This document shows, piece after piece, positions 1 through 7,976 of a stretch of DNA of 15,084 nt. The notes beneath the pieces are model-generated. The model had not been told where the DNA came from. It searched no databases and saw only the letters and a list, made by a program, of their open reading frames with translations. Position 1 is the first letter of the stretch. Each line of letters starts with the position of its first letter. The DNA comes from Gloeophyllum trabeum ATCC 11539 (taxonomy: Eukaryota; Basidiomycota; Agaricomycetes; Gloeophyllales; Gloeophyllaceae). The position numbers were made by a program, and so were the translations under genes. The stretch is from NCBI RefSeq assembly GCF_000344685.1, contig NW_006920413.1:2788551-2803634 (forward strand). The letters run 5' to 3'.

Positions 1-482
1 ATGGTCTACTATGCTGACCATGCAGCAAATAACTACCCTGATGGTATCCTGCAGGTATCTCCAGGTAGGTGCACGTCTATGAACATCTATATTTTATTTT
101 CTCCTATGCCACATCTGACACATGTGTATATCCGCGCAGAATAGCATCTTAGATGTACCATACTCTGTAATTAAGTTTTATATGTACTCTAGAAATATAA
201 CATGATTTATCTAGAATTTTATCGAAATTGACTGGACCCGTATACGACAGGCTGCCCCCCGCCGCCACCAACGATGAGGAGAGTGGCGGGCGACAACCAC
301 CATATCATTCCGCGTCGCTCCGGCGGCGCTCGGTCGCTCTATATGTACGCTACACGAGCTAATATATAGTACAATTTTATCCCACTACAGTGACGCTGTG
401 GCACGCTGTCACTAACGACGTCGGGGAGGGCGGCGGGGGGCGCTCCGATTGCCTGATTAGGCAGGACCGGCAAGCGCCGACG
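1..482. other. gene-poor left flank
   Basis: I see no supportable gene here. Bases 1-64 can be read as a short open frame that could splice (GT at 65, AG at 138-139) to a stop at 142-144. It would be the last piece of a gene lying to the left, but nothing in it is recognisable. Bases 140-240 are AT-rich and 250-480 are GC-rich. A 6-bp dyad (AGTGAC at 389-394, GTCACT at 408-413) and the motif GCCTGATTAGGC (451-462) are the only visible structures. The latter has relatives to the right of the transposon. Confidence 0.5.
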
Positions 483-490
483 ACGCCAGA
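483..490. repeat. left target-site duplication of the hAT element
   Basis: ACGCCAGA lies directly before the left terminal repeat and is repeated exactly after the right one. Eight base pairs is the hAT-diagnostic length. Confidence 0.93.
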
Positions 491-506
491 TAGTGTTGCT
501 CGTGAA
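491..506 (+). repeat. left terminal inverted repeat (hAT)
   Basis: TAGTGTTGCTCGTGAA is a perfect 16-bp inverted match to 2484-2499. After one single-base offset the similarity continues inward as TGAAG. Confidence 0.93.
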
Positions 507-612
507 GTGAAGGCGACCTGAAGTTGCCTTCACTTCACTTCAAGAAAGACGTCACTTCATCCACTTCAGTGTCGTCATGAAGTGGCGCTGAAGGCTTCAA
601 GAAAGCGTGCGA
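502..612. repeat. left subterminal TGAAGTG/CACTTCA repeat block
   Basis: About 110 bp packed with TGAAG, TGAAGTG and CACTTCA words in both orientations. It includes a perfect 13-bp inverted repeat: GTGAAGTGAAGGC at 502-514 and GCCTTCACTTCAC at 526-538. Clustered short subterminal motifs of this kind are the usual transposase-binding regions of hAT elements. Confidence 0.8.
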
Positions 613-844
613 TGTATGGTCGCGGTCACGTGCATGTCCCAAATGGTACCAGATAAGCTGGACGCGACGCGTTTGAGACGCGTCCGAGTCGCATTCACTC
701 CTCATCTCCAGTCGACGATCGTTCAGAACGATGTCCAGGAGACCACCCTCGTCATTGCGAATCGCTAGGCAGAAAATGATATAAAATTTAGCTCAAATTC
801 ACGAGAATGACCCCAAGTTTGAATGCCCTCGGCCTGCTCGCGCA

Positions 845-2289
845 ATGGCATCGCAACCTGGAGCCAGCTCATATCCATACTCCCCCTTCAATTCCTCTTC
901 TTTAGCCTCTGGCTCGCCTGATTACTCTCAGCCAGCTTACGCCCTTAATGTGCAACAGCCCGACAATCCCCCCTTTGGTTTAATCCCCACTCACTACCCT
1001 CCTTGGGTCTCACCATCTCTGCGCCTTGGGCCCCAAGTTCAGCCCTATGTTAGCCAATATCAACTAACCCAGCCGCCCGTGCCCTCGGCAGCCTTCTATT
1101 CAAGTGCCGCCTTAGGTCATGCCACCGGCGTGCCTTTGCAAGAAGCACAGGGAAGCGTCATAAACGCTTATGAGCCTACTCCCGGTGGTAAGAGGAAGAG
1201 CACGAGCTCGGGAGGCGGACGTGCGTCTAAACGCGCAATACATGATACTAGGCAGGAAGTCTCGTGTATATGCATTAGCTATGAGTACGTGGATGCCCTC
1301 GGGACTATAACTATCTTTCGTGGAACACTGAGTCTACCCGCGCTGCAGTTATCAGCCCGATTACTAAGTTGGAATGGATGGAAGAGCACTGGTGCCGTGA
1401 AGATGCAGAAGCCGCCAAAAGGTGGATGGTTGAAGCAGTAAGTACTCGCAGAATAAAGTGCTGGTGTCCCAAGTAGTGACTCATCCGGAGTTCAGATGCT
1501 CGAATATCAGAAGAAGCGTCGTCTTGACATCGCCGCCGCTCGGCCCATTCCCGTCCCTCATGTGCACCCGGCTCAAGCATCACAACCGGGCAAAGTCGCC
1601 GCGCAAGCGCAACGTCGCGGCTTTGCGAACATACGGCGTCTTGCAAAGGAGGCCTCAGCCGGTAGCGTCTCCTCGACAACCACGGAGGGAGACGTTTCAA
1701 GTGCGAGCTCTCCAGGTGCATCACAGGCTCAGAAGGAGCTCATGGAACGACGTCAAAATGAGGCCGACGAGCGTATCGTCATGGACGAGCTCGAGCGTTA
1801 TCTTGCAGCAGGTACACTCAGCGACGAGATGCTCGATGACTTCGATCTAGTCGCATTCTGGCAGGTACGTTGGCATGTTCTAAGGCGGAAATATCTACTC
1901 ATTGTGTCTGGTAGCTTGCGCAATCTCAATACCCACTACTATACCGTGTTGCGCTCGATATCCTACCCGTTCAAGCATCCGCGGTTCCGTGCGAGAGAGT
2001 ATTCTCGTCCAGTGCGGAAACCGATACTCCTCGGCGAAATAAACTGTCGTGCCTCATATTTGAGGTACTTCAAATCCTCAAGTTTGTTTATCATCAGGAC
2101 AGGTTAAGCTTTACCGATGGATGGATAGCGAAGGAGTGTGAACTCCAGGACGCTCACTCAGAGCTTCCCGGGGATACGGGGGATACTACTAGTGCCACAG
2201 ATATCTTTGCTCATTTGCTACGATACCACCTACAGACTAATGATCCTGCAAGCGAGAGTGACAGTAGTAGTGACATAGGTGATAATTAG
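845..2289 (+). pseudogene. hAT transposase remnant lacking the catalytic core, dimerisation domain intact
   Basis: From ATG 845 a Pro/Ser/Tyr-rich N-terminal segment runs about 135 codons to a basic stretch (GGKRKSTSSGGGRASKR). The frame then shifts near 1240-1260, and coding resumes as SRVYALAM, splices across 1285-1348, and continues ISPITKLEWMEEHWCRE. Introns at 1438-1495 and 1865-1914 follow. The last exon (1915-2289) reads YPLLYRVALDILPVQAS, then VPCERVFSSSAETDTPRRNK, then LKFVYH and FTDGW. That is the hAT C-terminal dimerisation domain (Pfam Dimer_Tnp_hAT), preceded by the usual LDDFDLVAFWQ lead-in. No BED zinc finger and no RNase-H-like region with catalytic acidic residues can be found, so the middle is deleted. 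Outside the junction no stop or other frameshift is visible. A truncated protein could still be made and might dimerise with active hAT transposases. Domain identity is secure; exon limits are inferred. Confidence 0.85.
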
Positions 2290-2394
2290 TATTTTTGCCA
2301 TTCGGATTGCACTTGCTTAGCCTGTATTTCATTGGTCTAAACATATTGTGCGGAACTGTAACATACGTGGGAATTGACTGCCATCGGCGCCACA

Positions 2395-2483
2395 GGCTTC
2401 ATGAAGCCTTCAGTGTCACGCTGAAGCGACTTCATTCGTGATGAAGTGCTCCACAACTCCACTTCAGTGTCACTTCAACTTCA
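2395..2483. repeat. right subterminal TGAAGTG/CACTTCA repeat block
   Basis: This mirrors the left block. It contains the perfect 14-bp palindrome GGCTTCATGAAGCC (2395-2408), the hairpin ACTTCAT/ATGAAGT (2429-2435 with 2441-2447) and several more CACTTCA words. Together with the left block it extends the imperfect terminal inverted repeats to roughly 100 bp. Confidence 0.8.
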
Positions 2484-2499
2484 TTCACGAGCAACACTA
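2484..2499 (-). repeat. right terminal inverted repeat (hAT)
   Basis: The reverse complement reads TAGTGTTGCTCGTGAA, identical to 491-506. It is followed at once by the 8-bp target duplication. Confidence 0.93.
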
Positions 2500-2507
2500 A
2501 CGCCAGA
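2500..2507. repeat. right target-site duplication of the hAT element
   Basis: ACGCCAGA directly follows the right terminal repeat and matches 483-490 in all 8 bases. Removing 491-2507 restores a plausible empty site. Confidence 0.93.
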
Positions 2508-3203
2508 CGACGGAGGCGGCGGCTTCAAGCAAGACTCTATATTATAGTACTAATACATAGTATACTAGTTGTACTAAGACAGCCGCCATCCCCGGTACGA
2601 CCGCTGGTGTCACTCAGCGAGCAATTCTGAGCCTTGTTAGGCTTGACCGGAGGGCAGATGAGCCAGCCTAATTAGGCCTGGGACCTGGGCTGTCTAGGTG
2701 CCTGTCCCCCTTCCTGGCTACGGCTGGCTTACGCGGTCTGCAGAAAAATGGAAGCTAATCACAAATCACCCACACTCACCGCTACTCACCGCAGTCATGC
2801 TGAGTGGAGCTTCTGAAGGGTCCGCGTATCAGAAGATAACCGTGCTACCGATGAACATACCTATCAATGCGAGCGCTCTTGTCTCCGGTGATACCGGAGC
2901 CTTAGTAGGCGCAAGCTAGGTACAGGCTTCCCTTGTTTTGGCACGACCCCACGATGGAATCGTTCGGTTGTCAGTAACTCAGACTCTAGAAGTGGAATAC
3001 GCATGGGCGCACGGATTACAAACCGCTGTCGTATGCAGCTATGGCACGGAAGCTTGAGCCAGAGTAATACACAATTGTGCAACCTCTCAGAGTGAGGCTT
3101 AGTCGTATCTTCGCGGGTAGATAATGAGGTCAAGGAAGAGGGCAGGTAAAAAGGCGAGACTTCTAGTATCTTACAGACGTAAAACAGTCACTGTCCACAA
3201 ACC
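2508..3203. other. gene-free interval between transposon and PAXX-like gene
   Basis: No open frame here looks like a protein. The interval holds an AT-rich patch (2538-2575), the motif GCCTTGTTAGGC (2631-2642) and the perfect palindrome GCCTAATTAGGC (2666-2677). Both resemble GCCTGATTAGGC at 451-462 on the other side of the transposon. The right part presumably contains the promoter of the next gene, but no clear core element stands out. Confidence 0.5.
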
Positions 3204-3426
3204 ATGGATTCGAAGTTGTACTTCGGAAAGTCGTCGGAAGTCGTCACTACGGATTCACCCGAGGCCTTTCTCGGAGCCACAGCTCGCGAACGACCAGGTT
3301 CGTGCGTGATGACTTTTGCTTTGTGCTCTGCCTTTGTGAATGCCAGTCCAAGTCCTACCGTTGATTACAGATTGAGCGTGTGCTACGTATAATCGAACGC
3401 CTGTCCACTCGTCATTGTGTACCCTG
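3204..3426 (+). other. possible upstream first exon of the PAXX-like gene, unresolved
   Basis: An ATG at 3204 opens about 31 good-looking codons (MDSKLYFGKSSEVVTTDSPE...) up to a candidate donor at 3298. Another piece, IERVLRIIERLSTRH, follows the acceptor at 3370 (TTACAG). I could not join these to the downstream frame with a convincing donor and acceptor pair. The least bad route uses an AG at 3435-3436 with no pyrimidine tract. The stretch may be 5' coding sequence, 5' UTR or a decayed exon. Confidence 0.3.
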
Positions 3427-4603
3427 ATGTCGGAAGACACATTGCTCTCACACTTCACGGTGCTTGATGACCTCATCCAGGTGATCTACCAAGGTCACCT
3501 CAAATTTGTCGTGCTCTCAGAAGCAGATGAGGACTCCGGGTGGTGCGTGCACGTTGGTCTGACAAGTAGGAATAAGGAGGGGAGGTGGTGGAGGGGACGG
3601 TGGACTGAGGGAGATGTCGAGAAGATCATCGTGCGTGGATGTGTGCTCATCGTATCCCTTCATGCTGCGTTCAAGCTTACGATGCTGTGGATTACTGCGC
3701 AGGGCTCGAAGAAGGCTATGAAAGTTGCGGAAGGGCTGGCACAGGAGTTGAAGGATGCTATCACTTCGGGCTTTCTTTCGATATCGAACTGGAGCTCGAG
3801 TCCAGGGGCCGAGATTGATGTATGTAATGCATGCGTTTCCCTCTTCTATCCACGCCACTCTACATCTTCATTCTAATGGACATCATATGCCTGATAACTT
3901 CCCAGTTGACGTTGAGCCCTACCAACAAACAGCAACATTCCGTCTCGTTGACTGAACTCTCAGCGGCGGAAGCGGCGGCACATGCCGCGGACGTTTTCTT
4001 CCGTGTAAGTGCATTGCTCATGCCCTGTTGTTATGCGCAGTGACAAGTTTCTTCCGTGCATAGATCGCTCTACAGGCTCAGAAACGCGGTTGCCAACTAG
4101 AGCCGTCAGCGGCCCCCGCGTTGCCCTTGCCTACATTTGAACCTACGAGTGCGTCTATTCCCTCCTGCGGTTTAGCAAGTATGACTGGATGCGAGATATG
4201 CGGGAATATATTAGGGACCAAGACGCTTCTGAATGTTGCCACCGCGAGTGGCGCCCCCTCGAAGTCCCCGAGGAGGGTGGAACCTTCGTCGAGTATGAGC
4301 TCCATGGTGGATCCTGAAACAGCGAAGGAGATTGAGCAGCTCAAGACGAGACTCGCCCATGCCGAAGCCGAGAATGCAAAAGGGCAGAAGAAGCCCGACG
4401 GCAAATTTGAAGCTAAGCTCAGTGCGTCCTCTCCTTGTTGAGCGCAATTCTCGGGAAATTGACGAATGGTCACCAACCGATCTGCTGCATCTGCAGAGGC
4501 TAGAGGAGTCGCTGCCCCTCGGCCGCCGAAGGGATCGTCCCTCGCTAATCCGAATAAGAGGGCCCGCAAGATCACAAAGCTCGAGTTTGAAGATTCGGAC
4601 TAA
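3427..4603 (+). CDS. PAXX/XRCC4-superfamily-like DNA end-joining factor (candidate)
   Basis: Proposed exons are 3427-3630, 3703-3819, 3906-4004, 4064-4421 and 4497-4603, all phases closing, giving 294 residues. The N-terminal half (about 1-140) resembles a small beta-rich head: HLKFVVL, GWCVHVGL, RWWRGRWTEGDVEKI, then a helix, GFLSISNW, and a hydrophobic helix ending DVFFRIALQAQ. A linker containing CEIC (183-186) and a Ser/Pro stretch leads to a short coiled coil (about 223-250). The end carries GSSLANP (272-278), a basic KRARK run and a terminal LEFEDSD. Human PAXX, as I recall it, has the same order: head, short coil, then a Ku-binding tail with a G-x-SLxNP motif, lysines and a final acidic FD segment. 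From family knowledge such a protein would bind Ku at DNA breaks and help XRCC4/ligase IV in non-homologous end joining in the nucleus. The assignment rests on architecture and tail motif, without an alignment. The start is uncertain. Intron 3631-3702 is 72 bp without a stop, so its retention cannot be excluded from sequence alone. Confidence 0.55.
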
Positions 4604-5345
4604 CATTAGTCGCCAGTCTGGAGGACGGAAGCTTATTCGCCTCGGATCTTCACGGACCCCTAATGGAACAGAATCGACGTCAGACAACTTGCAAAGTGAT
4701 GTATTACAGGAACCCCTGTTTGTCTTCATTCTATGAATCGTATTAAGGTACATATAGCTACTCCTAATCCCAGAACTCGCCACGTCGTTGTAGCCGTCTA
4801 TTTTCCTCCCAATGCTGCGGAACTACTTGACGACCAAGCCATCATGATCAATCCGGCGTCCGAGACGACTTGATCCCATGCGGGAGGGTTGTCCATCGCC
4901 ACAGAAAGTTTCTCAAAGGTCTTGACCTCGACCATTCGAGTGTCTAGTAACTGCTGCGGAGGAGAATAAATAGCGGAAGCCGGAACATGCTTTTAATTTT
5001 GCCTCTCAGGATTGCATCATGGTGAACTCATGAGTCTGGCAGGATATATTTGAGACGATGTCAGACGGGTCAAGACTAGACTTTTTAATGGAGAATAGCC
5101 GTGTTTTGTCCCACAATGGTGGGTGCAACGCGGCGATATTCGAGTCTGGAGGGAATGAGACGGGCTGTCACTACATTGTGGCTGTGTCGCGAAGGCCCAG
5201 AGGCCGGGAGTTGCCGGATTTCACAGCGGATCGGTGAACGTGCACCGCGTCCTGCGCTCCGGTGGTTTCTTCAAATAGTCCTTTGCCAGCTAGCCAGTCA
5301 CTCCTTTCAATCACAACGCTGTAACGCCAGCCCCGCACGCAAGCC
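4604..5345. other. intergenic: 3' end of PAXX-like gene and promoter of guanylyltransferase gene
   Basis: I see no gene in these 742 bp; the open frames lack protein-like composition. AATAAA occurs at 4965-4970, rather far (about 360 bp) from the upstream stop. The last 60 bp before ATG 5346 are pyrimidine-rich (for example CACTCCTTTCAATCACAAC), typical of a fungal transcription-start region. No TATA box stands out. Confidence 0.5.
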
Positions 5346-7300
5346 ATGTCTTTCTCGAATGCGCTTGCCTTCTCGACGAAGCCTGCCGCGCAAGCCGACA
5401 ATGCGCCCAACGTTAACGGCCTCGGCGTGGAGGCCATGTTCAAGCAGATCATGGACGCTGTCCAGAGATCAGTAAGAAGCATCCAGGCTATTCATGTGCT
5501 TCTCGTTAACGATCTTTGACAGTCCTATGAAATTGCAGAGCTCCGGCAGGAGTGTGCAGAGTTGAAGCAAGCCAACGCGACTTTGGAGCGTCAGTTAAGA
5601 GAGGGCTTCCAGGTAATTACATGTCTCTTGATCTCTCTGAACCATGCAAATGCATGTTTGCGTTGGTCTACGCAGAGGAAATGTGCAATGCGCGGCGTGG
5701 TCGATGGAACCATGTCAGGTCGACACGGTGTGCATGGAAAAGCCCTTCACTAGGCCTTGTGTCTCATTGCATTTTCGGACATTGGACACTTGCATCGGAC
5801 TGCTTCCAGCAGTGTATTATATATAGTATTACTGCTTTCTGACTTTTGCGCCTCCAGAACAACAATAACAATTCTCCATACCGAACTCCTGGATTCGTCA
5901 CACCTGGATTCGCTACCCCCGCGCCGGGGAGCCCTCAGCTGCGCGCGAAATCCCCATTCCTGAGCCCGAGCAGCATCCCTTCCCTCGCCGTCCCCGCGTC
6001 CGTACACGTCCCCTCACCCCTGGGCGACCACGCCCTGACCGCCTTCCCCTTCGGCATCCGCGAAATACCCGGCTTCTACGTCGTCATCCCCGCCGGTGGT
6101 GCGGGCACGCGCCTGTGGCCGCTGTCGCGCGAGGAGCACCCGAAGTTCCTGCTCGACCTCACCCTGAAAGGTCGGTCCCTCATCCAGGCGACGTGGGACC
6201 GTCTCATCCCGCTCTCGTCCCCCGCCCGGACGACCGTCGTCGCCGGCCCCGCGCACGTGAAGAGCATACGCGAGCAGCTCCCGGATCTCCTCGGGCACAA
6301 CCTGTTCTGCGAGCCTAGTGCGAAGGACTCGATGGCTGCCATCGGTCTGGCCGCGGCGGTCCTGGCCAGGCGCGACCCGAACGCTGTCATCGGCTCGTTT
6401 GCCGCGGACCACATGATTTCCGGCGACGATGCCTTCTTGTCTGCGGTCGCTGAGGCGGTCGAGGTTGCGAAGAAGGATTACCTCGTTACTATTGGTATTG
6501 CGCCCTCGCACCCTTCTACCGGGTTCGGTTATATCCGTCTGGGCGAGAAGCTTGAGGTACCGGAAGCGCCCAATGCTAGGCTGGTCTCAAGCTTCAAGGA
6601 GAAGCCCGACGCGAGGACTGCCGCTGCGTACATCGCTACTGGTAACTATCGGTGGAACGCCGGTATGTTCGTCGTGAAGGCCTCGTTCCTCATGGATCTG
6701 TTGAAGGAGTACAAGCCTGAGTTGCATGATGGCCTGCAGAAGATCGCGGCTGCGTGGAACGATGAAGCTCTCAGGCAACAGGTCCTCGATGAGATCTGGC
6801 CTAAGCTGGAGAAGATTCCCATCGATAATGCCGTCGCTGAACCTGCTTCGATGCAAGGCAGGGTTGCGGTGGTGCCTGCCACCTTCGGTGAGTTGCTGGT
6901 CCACTTCTCTATTATATTGCCGCTTGCGAAAGGCTTTCGCTGACTGATGTTCACAGGTTGGGACGACGTCGGAGATTTCTCCTCTCTCGCTGACCTTCTC
7001 CCGGCTGAGGCAAGCCAGCCTCGCGTACTCGGTGACAGTGGCCTTGGTATGTCTTTCACGACCCAGGATATCCGTGCCTGACATTGACATTGACTGCTCG
7101 TTCTTTTAGTGCTGACGGAGCAAGTTGCTGGAGGCATTGTTGTGCCGGGATCTGGCCGTCTCGTAGCCTGCCTGGGAGTCGATGATCTCGTCATCGTTGA
7201 CATGCCAGATACTTTGCTCGTCACGACCAGAGCTCGCTCCCAAGAAGTCAAGCGCTTAGTTAAAAAGTGCCGTGACGCAGGATGGAAGCAACTGCTTTAA
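5346..7300 (+). CDS. mannose-1-phosphate guanylyltransferase, bacterial (ManC/ManB) type, with N-terminal extension
   Basis: It makes GDP-mannose from mannose-1-phosphate and GTP, the mannosyl donor for glycoproteins and cell-wall mannans, in the cytosol. Exons 5346-5471, 5523-5612, 5858-6887, 6957-7046 and 7110-7300 give 508 residues with phases closing. The nucleotidyltransferase domain spans about 146-508. It carries the signature GGAGTRLWPLSR (152-163) with PKFL just after, FAADHMI, STGFGYI, FKEKPD, RWNAGMFV, IPIDNAVAEPA and GWDDVGDF, then the closing VDDLVIVDMPDTLLV beta segment. At about 360 residues this domain lacks the C-terminal mannose-6-phosphate isomerase part of enterobacterial ManC and resembles the short actinobacterial enzymes, including their GSFAADH variant. 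Residues 1-145 are extra: a coiled coil (EIAELRQECAELKQANATL), an Asn run, TPGF repeats and a Pro/Ser-rich stretch. Normal fungal GDP-mannose pyrophosphorylase (Psa1/Mpg1) is a different, hexapeptide-repeat subfamily. Enzyme class is very secure; in vivo substrate is inferred. Confidence 0.93.
5613..5857 (+). other. long intron in the guanylyltransferase gene
   Basis: GTAATT donor and CCTCCAG acceptor; 245 bp against 50-90 bp for most other introns in the window. It separates the coiled-coil exon from the exon carrying the Asn run, Pro-rich linker and catalytic domain. It contains TATTATATATAG near 5816-5827, which is TATA-like, but no in-frame methionine lies between here and the catalytic signature. 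Confidence 0.75.
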
Positions 7301-7976
7301 GCAGGCCACATAACCAGAAGCGATGGTGCGGGTTACATAGTGGAATCTGGGTTGGGTTTTCTGGTTGGTCATTCTCGTCTAAACTATTGGATTTGTGGAC
7401 TTTAGCACTGGACACACTGCGATCGGGAACTGTACGGGCTCGTCTTTATTGTCTCCTTTCCTTCCCTACTGTAGTCATGGATGGACACGACTTCTGCGAT
7501 TTCTTGCAGACATTCCTTAATAAATACCGTTTGCATCGAGTGTGCGCAAACCATGGGACTGGTGATGCCTTGATGTGGAGATGTGCGTAGCCTCGTAGAG
7601 CTATTCCTCTCCTGTCTGACGCAACGACCTGTCCTGAATGGCGCAGTACACATGGGATTACGGCTGTACAAGTAGCTACTGGCTACTGACGTTTTGTTGC
7701 ACTGTAAATCGAAGAGCCCTGTCCGCCTGATTGCGACAGAAATAAAAGCGGAAGACGGATGTGGAAAAGACACGAAATACAAGTGCCTGGCCATGGAAAT
7801 TGTGGCTGTCCAGAAGTCCAAGCTCCGGTGTATTTTTGCGATGATGCGAACACAATCATTGAATTGCGCAATATACACCAAGACTGGAGCATGCAGTTTA
7901 TATCCTTCATGAGCTCGAGCGGTGTGGACGAGCAAGGGCTCTCTTACGGCGACGCTTCTTAGCTTCCTAGTCGGGA
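7301..7976. other. intergenic: guanylyltransferase 3' region and permease promoter
   Basis: No supportable gene in 676 bp. AATAAA at 7519-7524 and again at about 7740-7746 are possible polyadenylation signals for the upstream gene. No palindrome or TATA element is obvious before ATG 7977. Confidence 0.5.
7519..7524 (+). terminator. possible polyadenylation signal
   Basis: AATAAA lies about 220 bp after the guanylyltransferase stop. Fungal poly(A) signals are degenerate, so this is only a candidate. Confidence 0.3.

Larger units (their letters stand above)
491..2499 (+). mobile_element. hAT-type DNA transposon, internally deleted copy
   Basis: The element is 2009 bp. It begins TAGTGTTGCTCGTGAA (491-506) and ends with the exact reverse complement (2484-2499). 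Both ends are bordered by the same 8-mer, ACGCCAGA (483-490 and 2500-2507). An 8-bp target duplication, short terminal inverted repeats and repeated subterminal motifs are hallmarks of the hAT superfamily. The single gene inside ends in a hAT C-terminal dimerisation domain, which settles the assignment. At about 2 kb the copy is shorter than typical autonomous hAT elements (usually 2.5-5 kb), and the missing part is the catalytic centre of the transposase. The perfect duplication and perfect terminal repeats suggest a fairly recent insertion. It would need a transposase supplied in trans to move. Confidence 0.93.

Noticed and set aside
1..144. Possible last exons of a gene entering from the left (open frame from base 1, splice 65-139, stop 142-144)
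   Set aside because: Only about 22 codons with no recognisable motif; splice sites of this quality occur by chance.
339..533. Minus-strand open frame of 64 codons
   Set aside because: It crosses the transposon boundary and target duplication and has an Arg-rich random composition.
1311..1724. Minus-strand open frame of 137 codons within the transposon
   Set aside because: Antisense to well-supported transposase exons; composition is random.
2698..2919. Open frame of 73 codons after the transposon
   Set aside because: No motif, no splice partners, and a mix of residues expected by chance.
4078..4783. Two minus-strand frames of 165 and 190 codons
   Set aside because: They lie antisense to the large fourth exon of the PAXX-like gene, whose splice structure and tail motif are coherent.
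6014..6511. Minus-strand frame of 165 codons
   Set aside because: Antisense shadow of the GC-rich guanylyltransferase exon; Arg/Gly-rich with no domain.
7402..7935. Minus-strand frame of 177 codons in the intergenic region
   Set aside because: No recognisable domain or repeated pattern, and it fills the promoter side of the permease; treated as chance.
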